Below, in pieces: positions 1 to 6,247 of a stretch of 8,076 bases of DNA (positions are counted from its first letter, which is position 1; the number at the start of each line of letters is the position of its first letter). A model generated the notes under the pieces. The model did not search any database. It was not told the DNA's origin and worked only from the letters and a program-made list of their open reading frames with translations. Both the position numbers and the translations under genes were made by a program. The DNA is from Acidobacteriota bacterium (GTDB lineage: Bacteria; Acidobacteriota; Holophagae; Thermotomaculales; Thermotomaculaceae): contig JALWHA010000116.1 in assembly GCA_027038695.1 (NCBI GenBank), positions 5,807-13,882 of the forward strand, in the 5' to 3' direction.

Positions 1-450
1 TCTTTCCGCTTTATTGAGAACCTGTTCCAGTCTGTCTTTCTTGTTATTTTCTTCAATTAAAAGGATTTCGTCTTTCATAGAGATAAATTTTTCTCTCTCT
101 TCTTCCACCGCTAATCTCAAAAGTATGTTGTTTTCCCAGATATGCGAAAACTTTTCTTTTTTTATAAGGTTTTTTTCGGACAATAGGTCTACCAGGGTAA
201 ATAAACCGCTTCTCAATTCCATTGTCAGTGCTTCCAATTTTTCCGTTCTTTTTTCCAACTCCCGCATATCGGCAAATATGTTTGAAAAGTTTTCTTCAAA
301 CTTTGAAATAAGTTTTGTAACAAGGTTGTTTTCGTCAAATTCGGAAAGGTCTCCGAACTTCGGGTTTGTATTGGTAATCAGTCTCGCACCGCATTTAAGA
401 CAATGGGTTACATTATCCGGATTTATATGAAAGCATCTATGGCATAGCAT
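1..450 (-). CDS. Zinc-ribbon / coiled-coil protein, N-terminal part (cut by left window edge)
   Basis: A minus-strand frame opens with ATG at 450 and stays open for 150 codons to base 1, so the C-terminus lies outside the window. The start is supported by a GGAGGGGG run just upstream (454-461). The protein opens with two CxxC knuckles (C3/C6 and C17/C20, as CHRC and CLKC), the pattern of a small N-terminal zinc ribbon. The rest is rich in Glu, Lys and Leu with no glycine-rich or membrane segments. Residues about 35-85 and 110-150 look helical and probably coiled coil, for example an ELEKRTEKLEAL stretch near 65-76. No signal peptide is seen, so it is probably cytoplasmic. The product is not recognised. 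Zinc ribbon plus coiled coil is common in small regulatory or scaffold proteins, but no function can be given. It follows hbd on the same strand, with a terminator between them, so it is probably transcribed separately. Confidence 0.8.
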   Translation of the reverse strand, partial: MLCHRCFHINPDNVTHCLKCGARLITNTNPKFGDLSEFDENNLVTKLISKFEENFSNIFADMRELEKRTEKLEALTMELRSGLFTLVDLLSEKNLIKKEKFSHIWENNILLRLAVEEEREKFISMKDEILLIEENNKKDRLEQVLNKAER

Positions 451-488
451 TTTCCCCCTCCTAAATTTATTTTACACCAAAAAGGGGA

Positions 489-520
489 TTTAAAAATAAA
501 AAAGCGGGGTTGCCCCCCGC
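489..520 (-). terminator. Intrinsic terminator of the hbd gene
   Basis: Read on the minus strand, four bases after the hbd stop codon there is a 6-bp G+C stem, GCGGGG (520-515) pairing with CCCCGC (509-504), with a 5-base loop. It is followed by a T-rich tract (503 to about 492, TTTTTTATTTTT). This is a classic rho-independent terminator. It should separate hbd from the downstream zinc-ribbon gene. Confidence 0.85.
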
Positions 521-523
521 CTG

Positions 524-1381
524 TTATTTTTCTGTATAATCGTAAAAGCCTTTGCCTGATTTTCTTCCGAGATAGCCTGCGTCAACCATTTTAACAAGCA
601 AAGGACAGGGCCTGTATTTGGGATCTTTAAACCCTTCATAGAGAACATTCATAATAAAAAGGCATACGTCAAGCCCGATAAAATCCGCAAGAGTCAATGG
701 CCCCATAGGATGATTCATTCCCAATTTCATTACCTCGTCAATAGCTTCGGGAGTTCCTACCCCTTCCATTAGAGCAAAGATAGCCTCATTTATCATAGGC
801 ATTAAGATCCTGTTTGAAACAAAGCCCGGGAAGTCATTGACCTCAACCCCAACTTTGTTCAGTTTCTCTGTTAACTCTTTGACGATTTTAAATGTTTCAT
901 TTGAAGTTTGTGCACCCCTTATTATTTCAACAAGTTTCATAACAGGGACAGGGTTCATAAAGTGCATACCGATTACTTTATCAGGTCTTTTTGTTAATGC
1001 GGCTAATTTTGTAATTGAGATTGACGAGGTGTTTGACGCTATAATAACCCCTTCTCTTAACATATTGTCAAGGTCTTGAATCAATTGTTTTTTGATTTCA
1101 AAGTTTTCCGTGATGGCTTCCACGACGAAGTCACAGTCTTTGAGCATATTCATATTTGTTGTCGGGGTAATTCTTCCTAAGATTTCTTTTTTTTCGTCTT
1201 CCGTCATTCTTCCCTTTTTAACCCCTCTTTGAAGGTTTTTGTCTATTGTCTTCATTCCCCTTTCAACAAATTCGTCTTTAACGTCTCTCAAAACAACTTC
1301 AAAACCGAATTGTGCAAAGACATGGGCAATACCGTTTCCCATGGTTCCAGCGCCGCAAACACCTATTTTTTTAATTTCCAT
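524..1381 (-). CDS. hbd: 3-hydroxybutyryl-CoA dehydrogenase (3-hydroxyacyl-CoA dehydrogenase family)
   Basis: This 285-residue protein has the usual length for stand-alone hbd/PaaH-type enzymes. These interconvert 3-hydroxybutyryl-CoA and acetoacetyl-CoA with NAD(P)(H) in the cytoplasm, in butyrate or PHB metabolism or short-chain beta-oxidation. Residues 1-185 form the Rossmann domain, with GAGTMG at G10-G15 and an acidic D33 ending strand 2, which favours NAD(H). The family's active-site residues are visible: S119 in SNTSS, H140 in HFMNP and N190 in GFVSNR. The C-terminal dimerisation domain (about 186-285) carries LGMNHPMGPL and ends with GRKSGKGFYDY. I chose ATG 1381 because GGAGG lies 5 bases upstream. 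An in-frame TTG at 1393 overlaps that Shine-Dalgarno and is unlikely. No crotonase, thiolase or acyl-CoA dehydrogenase gene is adjacent, so the pathway direction cannot be told from context. The family call is secure; the exact chain-length preference is not. Confidence 0.96.
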   Translation of the reverse strand: MEIKKIGVCGAGTMGNGIAHVFAQFGFEVVLRDVKDEFVERGMKTIDKNLQRGVKKGRMTEDEKKEILGRITPTTNMNMLKDCDFVVEAITENFEIKKQLIQDLDNMLREGVIIASNTSSISITKLAALTKRPDKVIGMHFMNPVPVMKLVEIIRGAQTSNETFKIVKELTEKLNKVGVEVNDFPGFVSNRILMPMINEAIFALMEGVGTPEAIDEVMKLGMNHPMGPLTLADFIGLDVCLFIMNVLYEGFKDPKYRPCPLLVKMVDAGYLGRKSGKGFYDYTEK

Positions 1382-1386
1382 ACCTT

Positions 1387-1391
1387 CCTCC
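1387..1391 (-). promoter_or_regulatory. Ribosome binding site that fixes the hbd start
   Basis: GGAGG on the minus strand stands 5 bases before ATG 1381. The alternative in-frame TTG start at 1393 would lie on the edge of this same site and would have no ribosome binding site of its own. Confidence 0.8.
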
Positions 1392-1416
1392 AAAAATTTA
1401 ATCTGGATACCTTTCT

Positions 1417-1446
1417 ATTTTATGATTAAAGGTGATTGTCTTGCAA
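1417..1446 (-). promoter_or_regulatory. Candidate sigma70-type promoter for hbd
   Basis: On the minus strand TTGCAA (1446-1441, 4 of 6 matches to the -35 consensus) is followed after 18 bases by TAAAAT (1422-1417, 5 of 6 matches to the -10). This would give a 5' untranslated region of about 30 bases before ATG 1381. The region is A+T rich, so chance matches are likely and the call is tentative. Confidence 0.4.
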
Positions 1447-1462
1447 TAATTTTTGTGACATG

Positions 1463-1491
1463 AATCAAGAAAATATTAGATTATCTTGATT
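1463..1491. repeat. 8-bp inverted repeat in the divergent promoter region, possible operator
   Basis: AATCAAGA (1463-1470) and TCTTGATT (1484-1491) are perfect inverted copies separated by 13 bases, so the arm centres are 21 bp apart, about two helical turns. The right arm coincides with the proposed -35 box of the plus-strand peptidase gene. This geometry fits a site for a dimeric regulator. A T-run follows (1490-1496), but the stem is A+T rich and a terminator is less likely. No regulator gene is present in the window. Confidence 0.4.
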
Positions 1492-1515
1492 TTTTTAAAC
1501 ATTAAGGAGTATTAT
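1486..1515 (+). promoter_or_regulatory. Candidate sigma70-type promoter for the C25 peptidase gene
   Basis: TTGATT (1486-1491, 4 of 6) and TATTAT (1510-1515, 5 of 6) are separated by 18 bases, about 30 bases upstream of ATG 1547. The -35 lies inside the right arm of the inverted repeat, so a protein bound there could control access. The call rests on consensus matching only. Confidence 0.45.
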
Positions 1516-1546
1516 TGTAATTAAACTAAAAGTTAACGGGGGATGT

Positions 1547-4500
1547 ATGAAAAAATTTTGTATTTTATTTTCACTTTTTATTATCGGTTTTGTTTATGCT
1601 TCTGTACCTCAAAACGGGGTGGAATTGGTCAAGGTCAACAGGAATGAGAACTCTGTTGAAACAAGGTTTGTAATGCCTAAATTGAATTTTAAAAAGGTGA
1701 ATACCAAAGCGGGAGAATTTGTAAAAATTGAGGCAGGGGATTTAGGTTACCAGGTTGAATACGGAAAGGCACAACTTCCTACTGCGTCTTTTTCTCTAAT
1801 GATAGGGGATAAACTCCCTGAAGTGAAGGTAGTATCTTATAAAAAATCAGTAATGAAACTTGAGGTACCCGTTTTCCCTGTTCAAAAGCCGTGGCCTAAA
1901 TCAAGGAAAATAGAGGACAGGCCTTTTGCGGTTGACAGAGACTATTATCGTGAGGAAAAAACACAATTTAAACTTTTTTCTTTAAGCGATGTTTATGTCA
2001 TTCACGGCCAAAAGGGGATAACGGTAACAATTCACCCGTTTCACTATCTTCCTAAAAAGAATATTTTAATTGTTTACAAGGAAGTTATTTTAAAGATAAA
2101 AAATGTTTCGGGAAACCATTTTAAAACAACCCCTGTTTTTGAAAGGTTTTACTCAAAGGTTTTTCTAAATTACTTTAAACCTGACAAAAACAATATTAAA
2201 AGCAAGTCGGCTTCAATGGGAAGAATTCTTATTATTACTCCTGCTGATTATGTTGATACCCTTTCAGACTTTGTGAATCATAAAGAGAGTATGGGTTATA
2301 CGGTAGATGTGTTTACCCTTGATGATACTGGCACTACAAAGGAAGAGATCCAGGATTTTATAAAACAGAGGTACACTCTTGTTGATACAAGGCCTGATTT
2401 TCTTATTTTAGTCGGAGATACTGATGTTATACCCGCTTTCAGGTGTTCAACTGCCGATAACCCGTATACCGATCTTTATTACACTACAGTTGATGGAGAC
2501 GATTTTTTTCCTGACATTGCCTGCGGAAGGTTTTCGGTATCTTCGTCAGCCGAGTTAGAACACATTATAAATAAGACTGTTTCTACTGAAGAAAATATTG
2601 GAAACGCAAATAAAAACGCGCTTTTTATGACGGCGGACGATAACTATCAAGTAACCGAAGGTACGCACAACTATGTAATAGACGAATACTTTGAGCCTGA
2701 CGGTTACAATTGCGAAAAGATTTATGCGCATAGCACAGGTGCAAGCGTTAACCAGATTACTCAATCAATAAATGACGGAAAAGAGTTTGTGGTTTATTCA
2801 GGTCACGGGAGTCCTTCTTCGTGGTATTTAACTTCCAGTGTTTCTTTTACAAGTTACTATGTAAAGTCCCTATTGGAAAATACTGTTTATCCTTTTGTTT
2901 ACTCTTTTGCCTGCCAAACCGGTGAGTATGAGTATTCAGAGTGTTTTGCCGAAACATGGATCAGGAATTCAAGCGGGGCGGCTACATTCTGGGGTTCTTC
3001 GGTTTATTCTTACTGGGATGAAGATGATATTCTGGAAAGAAATGTTTTTAAGTCAATGTTTGAAGACAATATATACCAGGTAGGCCCAATGTTTAATGCG
3101 GGAAAGGTTTACCTTTACAATTATTACAACGGAGGGGGAAGTACAAAAAGATACTTCCAACAGTATAATCTTTTCGGAGATCCGTCAATATATGTTAAGT
3201 CGTACAAGCCGATCAGCAAAGGCAGGCTGTTTTTGGATAAAGAGGCTGTTTCCTGCGAAGGAAGCGTTAATGTTGAGGTTTGGGACAGCGATCTAACTTC
3301 GGATACCCTTGATGTAACCTTTACCAATCTCTCAGACGGAACCGGGCAAATTGTTACTTTAAACAAAATTGGAGAAGGTGAGTATTCTGGCGATGTAAGG
3401 ATTTCAGACTTGTTTGATACTGAGGGAGGGGTTTTTGAAGTTACATATACCGATGAGAATTATGGAGGCGAAGGGGAACAGGTTATAAAAAAAACGGTTT
3501 ATCTTGATTGTAATCCTCCTTACACGGTGTACTTTGACGCAAATTACAAGGATGCTACAAGCGGGGAAGTAAATATAAAATTTAGCGAAAAGTGTTCTTC
3601 AGTAAATTTAAAAGTCTTTAAATCCTCTGACGATTCCCTTGTAAAGGATTTAACCTTTAATAATTGTTCCGGGGTGGAGGATGTGATTGACGACCTTGAG
3701 CCTGAAACAGGTTATTACGGTGAAATTACTGTAACGGATACTTTAGGAAATTCTTATACTCAAAGCAAGCTAAAACTTTTTACTACAATCAGTCAAAGCA
3801 ATATAGAAAGTGACAGTTGCGATAGCGAGGATGATAATTTTTCCCATGATGCTGAATACGGGGACGATACATGGTCTATTGTAAATTCCCGTTATGCAGT
3901 CTCAAATGGAGCTTGCTGGTACGGTGAGGAAAAAGATTCCACCGATTCCTCGTTTCTTGTTTTCGGCCCGATAGATTTGCCTGACGACGGGGATTTTGTT
4001 TTGAGTTTTTATCACACTTATTACTTTGAAGATGGGTATGACGGCGGAATTGTTGAGTTATCCGTTGACGGCGGAAATTCCTTTTTTGACGCAGGTGCCT
4101 ATATGACTTCACACGGTTACGACGAAACCCTTGCTGGAGGGTTGTACGAAGGTAGAATGGCGTTTACCGGCGGTGGTTTTGGTGATATGGTAAAAACCAC
4201 CGTTAACCTTTCCCCCTTCAAAGGGAAACAGGTGTATGTAAGGTTTTTGTGTACAAGCGACACTTCTGTTAATGTTGACGGTGGAGGCTGGTATATAGAT
4301 GATATTTCGGTTGACCAGGTTTCTCTGCCTGAACAGAAATGTTTTTTAATAAACTTAAATCCTCAATCGTTAATTTCAGTTCTCTCCCCTGAAGACACCT
4401 CTTTGACTGTAACTCTCTATAATTCGCAGGGTGTTGTTGCAGGTTCAATTTCCTTAAATTTAACTTCCAATGAGGCTTTACACCAGAGGCTGGATCAACT

Positions 4501-5611
4501 GTTTCAAGATATTCAATTTGACGATGGGCCTTATACGGCGTTTTTTACTTCAACTAAGAAGATAGGAGTTTATCAAATGGACGATTTGACTGATTCCAGA
4601 GGAGATATGAGGGATTGGACCGAAGCGTGTTACAAAACGACGAGTATAACCGCTCCTGTGCCGCATATCGCCCCTGAAATTAATTATTGGGATACCTTTA
4701 TTCAGATAGCGAATATAGGGGAAAGTTCATGTGATTTCGGTTTGACGTATTCCCCCCTCAATATGTTTATTCCGTTTAACGGCAATGTTTACCAGCCTTT
4801 TTCTTCAAAGGAGTTTAATGTCATTTCTTCAATTTTCGGCAATCAATGGCCGGATTATAAGGTAAATATGGCCAATGTGTTCGGTAAAAATGAAAACGGT
4901 TTTGTCCCTGTTGCCGCAACAGAGGTTTTCAGGGTTAAAGATAAGGATAATTCCTGCAAATTAACCCTTGAACAGAGTTTAAGCAAAAAACTTTACGTAG
5001 CTCATGTTGACAACTCGGATTATTGGTGGACGGGCATTGCCGTTATAAACCCGGATATGAATAAGACTGCATCCGTTGTGTTTATCCCGTACGATAAATA
5101 TGGAAATGTTTTAGATGATTCACTTAAGAGGTATATACTTGATCCGGGAGAAAAGTATGCCTTTGTAGTTAAAGATGAGTTTCCGATTGATACCGCATGG
5201 TTTGAGATAGACTCAGATATTCCTGTAATGGGTTATGAATTATTCGGTACGATGAACAGGAAATTGTTAACGGGGTTAGATTTAATATCCGATACTGCAG
5301 CAGAAATGCTTTTGCCCGTAATTGACAGTACAAACGATTGGATAGGGATAACGGTAGTTAATCCTTTTAGTACTGCCAATACGGTTAAGATTACTTGCTA
5401 TTATCAGGGGGAAAAGGTTTTTGAAAAAGATATAACACTTGACTCAAACGCTAAATGGGTTGGGTTGCTTTCGGATCTATATCAGGGTAATGTTGATATG
5501 GTTAAATTGAATTCTCAAAACGGGGTGGTTTCATTCTGTCTTGAAGGCAACGGCCATGACGATTCAACCATGACAAAGGTAGGTGGTGTTAAAGGCTTTA
5601 AGGTTTATTAA
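1547..5611 (+). CDS. Secreted gingipain-family (C25) cysteine peptidase with MAM-like domain and C-terminal beta modules
   Basis: This 1354-residue exported protein has a signal peptide with a likely cut after VYA (A18). A G-rich ribosome site (GGGGGAT) precedes ATG 1547. Residues about 20-215 resemble the C25 propeptide. Residues about 224-550 are the caspase-like catalytic domain, with the expected dyad: H420 in YSGHGSPSSW and C456 in SFACQTGE. It also has the LVGDTDVIP strand and the VDGDDFFPDIACGR segment typical of C25. Cleavage specificity cannot be read from the sequence. Ig-like (about 555-655) and FN3-like (about 656-745) domains follow. A jelly-roll domain resembling MAM/immune-inhibitor-A domains spans about 762-925 and ends in GGGWYIDDISVD. 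Four beta-rich modules of about 80-100 residues (about 930-1350) finish the protein, and the last two carry WTGIAVINP and WIGITVVNP. I see no type IX secretion signal, LPxTG or C-terminal membrane helix, so route and anchoring are open. The gene appears intact and is probably monocistronic, bounded by its own promoter and terminator. Confidence 0.92.
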   Translation: MKKFCILFSLFIIGFVYASVPQNGVELVKVNRNENSVETRFVMPKLNFKKVNTKAGEFVKIEAGDLGYQVEYGKAQLPTASFSLMIGDKLPEVKVVSYKKSVMKLEVPVFPVQKPWPKSRKIEDRPFAVDRDYYREEKTQFKLFSLSDVYVIHGQKGITVTIHPFHYLPKKNILIVYKEVILKIKNVSGNHFKTTPVFERFYSKVFLNYFKPDKNNIKSKSASMGRILIITPADYVDTLSDFVNHKESMGYTVDVFTLDDTGTTKEEIQDFIKQRYTLVDTRPDFLILVGDTDVIPAFRCSTADNPYTDLYYTTVDGDDFFPDIACGRFSVSSSAELEHIINKTVSTEENIGNANKNALFMTADDNYQVTEGTHNYVIDEYFEPDGYNCEKIYAHSTGASVNQITQSINDGKEFVVYSGHGSPSSWYLTSSVSFTSYYVKSLLENTVYPFVYSFACQTGEYEYSECFAETWIRNSSGAATFWGSSVYSYWDEDDILERNVFKSMFEDNIYQVGPMFNAGKVYLYNYYNGGGSTKRYFQQYNLFGDPSIYVKSYKPISKGRLFLDKEAVSCEGSVNVEVWDSDLTSDTLDVTFTNLSDGTGQIVTLNKIGEGEYSGDVRISDLFDTEGGVFEVTYTDENYGGEGEQVIKKTVYLDCNPPYTVYFDANYKDATSGEVNIKFSEKCSSVNLKVFKSSDDSLVKDLTFNNCSGVEDVIDDLEPETGYYGEITVTDTLGNSYTQSKLKLFTTISQSNIESDSCDSEDDNFSHDAEYGDDTWSIVNSRYAVSNGACWYGEEKDSTDSSFLVFGPIDLPDDGDFVLSFYHTYYFEDGYDGGIVELSVDGGNSFFDAGAYMTSHGYDETLAGGLYEGRMAFTGGGFGDMVKTTVNLSPFKGKQVYVRFLCTSDTSVNVDGGGWYIDDISVDQVSLPEQKCFLINLNPQSLISVLSPEDTSLTVTLYNSQGVVAGSISLNLTSNEALHQRLDQLFQDIQFDDGPYTAFFTSTKKIGVYQMDDLTDSRGDMRDWTEACYKTTSITAPVPHIAPEINYWDTFIQIANIGESSCDFGLTYSPLNMFIPFNGNVYQPFSSKEFNVISSIFGNQWPDYKVNMANVFGKNENGFVPVAATEVFRVKDKDNSCKLTLEQSLSKKLYVAHVDNSDYWWTGIAVINPDMNKTASVVFIPYDKYGNVLDDSLKRYILDPGEKYAFVVKDEFPIDTAWFEIDSDIPVMGYELFGTMNRKLLTGLDLISDTAAEMLLPVIDSTNDWIGITVVNPFSTANTVKITCYYQGEKVFEKDITLDSNAKWVGLLSDLYQGNVDMVKLNSQNGVVSFCLEGNGHDDSTMTKVGGVKGFKVY
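4322..5608 (+). repeat. Four C-terminal protein modules of the C25 peptidase
   Basis: Residues about 930-1350 divide into four diverged modules beginning near 930, 1036, 1148 and 1254. A typical unit has an opening hydrophobic strand, a W-x-G-[IL]-x-[IV]-[IV]-N-P motif (W1161 and W1265), a Y-x-x-x-G-x-V/L hairpin, a D/E-rich hydrophobic stretch near the middle (QLFQD, DEFP, SDLY), and an ending like YELFGTMNRKLLTGL. The first two units are the most diverged and lack the full Trp motif. The similarity is at protein level; I see no long DNA-level repeats. The same modules recur in the minus-strand gene at the right edge. Confidence 0.65.
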
Positions 5612-5624
5612 ATCTTATCGCTAT

Positions 5625-5660
5625 AAAATAAAACCCCGCATTTTTGCGGGGTTTTATTTT
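5625..5660. terminator. Bidirectional intrinsic terminator between convergent genes
   Basis: A perfect 16-bp inverted repeat (5625-5640 and 5645-5660) surrounds a TTTT loop. Its core is CCCCGCA/TGCGGGG, flanked by A-rich and T-rich arms, so each strand has a G+C stem followed by a U-tract. It starts 13 bases after the C25 stop codon and ends 23 bases before the PEBP stop codon. It can therefore terminate both converging transcripts. Confidence 0.9.
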
Positions 5661-5683
5661 TTGAATGATTAATAAAATTTTTT

Positions 5684-6202
5684 CTATTTTCTTTCATAAG
5701 TTCCTATAAGTATTGCACTTGCTAATATATGGTGTTTTATTGCAAGTAAAATTTCCTTTTCTCTAGCTCCCGGTGCAAGGGAAAGTTTTTTGTCTATTGC
5801 GTATAGCTTGAACATGTACCTGTGTGCTCCATTGTTTTTAGGGGGACAGGGGCCTCCGTATCCTATTTTGCCCCAGCTGTTTTCTCCCTGTTCAATTCCG
5901 TTAGCAAGTTTGTCTTTCTTCGGGAAGTTTCTTTTTAAAGTATGTGTAGAAGGTGGAATATTGTAAATGACCCAATGAACCCATGTTCCCATAGGAGCAT
6001 CGGGGTCGTCCATAATTAAAACCAAACTTTTTGTCCCCTGAGGGATTCCGGTGATTTTCAGTTCAGGAGAAATATCTTTACCATCGCAAGTAAATATAGT
6101 CGGGATTTTTCCTTTGTGTTTGAATGCGGGGCTTTTTAATTCAAGGGAAAACAGAAGAAAAGGAAAAACCGTAATTAAAAACACTAAAATTGTTCTTTTC
6201 AT
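5684..6202 (-). CDS. Exported PEBP / YbhB-YbcL family protein
   Basis: This 172-residue protein belongs to the phosphatidylethanolamine-binding protein (Raf kinase inhibitor-like) family. After removal of the leader it is about 152 residues, near the size of E. coli YbhB. Residues 1 to about 19 are a hydrophobic signal peptide (KR, then ILVFLITVFPFLLFS), with no lipobox cysteine. The anion-binding pocket motifs are present: DDPDAP (65-70), H76 in VHW, GGPCPP (116-121) and HRY (127-129). ATG 6202 is preceded at 5 bases by AGGAGGA (6208-6214). Bacterial members have no firmly established role; eukaryotic ones bind phospholipids or inhibit kinases and peptidases, including yeast carboxypeptidase Y. 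It lies 45 bases downstream of the large PPC/module protein on the same strand, so co-transcription is likely. Its position between two extracellular-type protein genes allows a role as a peptidase inhibitor, but that is inference. Confidence 0.93.
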   Translation of the reverse strand: MKRTILVFLITVFPFLLFSLELKSPAFKHKGKIPTIFTCDGKDISPELKITGIPQGTKSLVLIMDDPDAPMGTWVHWVIYNIPPSTHTLKRNFPKKDKLANGIEQGENSWGKIGYGGPCPPKNNGAHRYMFKLYAIDKKLSLAPGAREKEILLAIKHHILASAILIGTYERK

Positions 6203-6235
6203 TGCTTTCCTCCTAAAAAAGGGATTGTTTATTAC

Positions 6236-6241
6236 ATTATA
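6236..6241 (-). promoter_or_regulatory. Possible -10 box for an internal promoter of the PEBP gene
   Basis: A perfect TATAAT on the minus strand lies 34 bases upstream of ATG 6202, in the 45-base gap after the upstream gene. The matching -35 region (TGGAAG, 17-base spacer) is poor. The PEBP gene may have its own weak promoter in addition to read-through. In A+T-rich sequence this could be chance. Confidence 0.3.
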
Positions 6242-6247
6242 TTGTTT

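Noticed and set aside
14..430. Plus-strand open frame of 138 codons with Ser/Phe-rich product
   Set aside because: It lies opposite the zinc-ribbon gene, whose minus-strand frame has CxxC motifs, a ribosome site and normal composition. The Ser/Phe-rich plus product is the usual shadow of Glu/Lys-rich coding sequence and has no ribosome site.
469..474. TAAAAT on the minus strand as a -10 box for the zinc-ribbon gene
   Set aside because: It is only 18 bases from the ATG, so a transcript would start at or inside the ribosome binding site, and the -35 position falls in the terminator's T-tract. A promoter is needed somewhere here, but this match is too weak to call.
1391..1393. TTG at 1393 as the hbd start
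   Set aside because: It overlaps the GGAGG that serves ATG 1381, and the extra four residues are not part of the family's N-terminus, where the Rossmann strand starts a few residues after the Met.
3876..4112. Minus-strand open frame rich in Arg and Gln inside the C25 gene
   Set aside because: It is fully inside the MAM-like domain coding region of the peptidase, has a biased composition and lacks a ribosome site, so it is a shadow frame.
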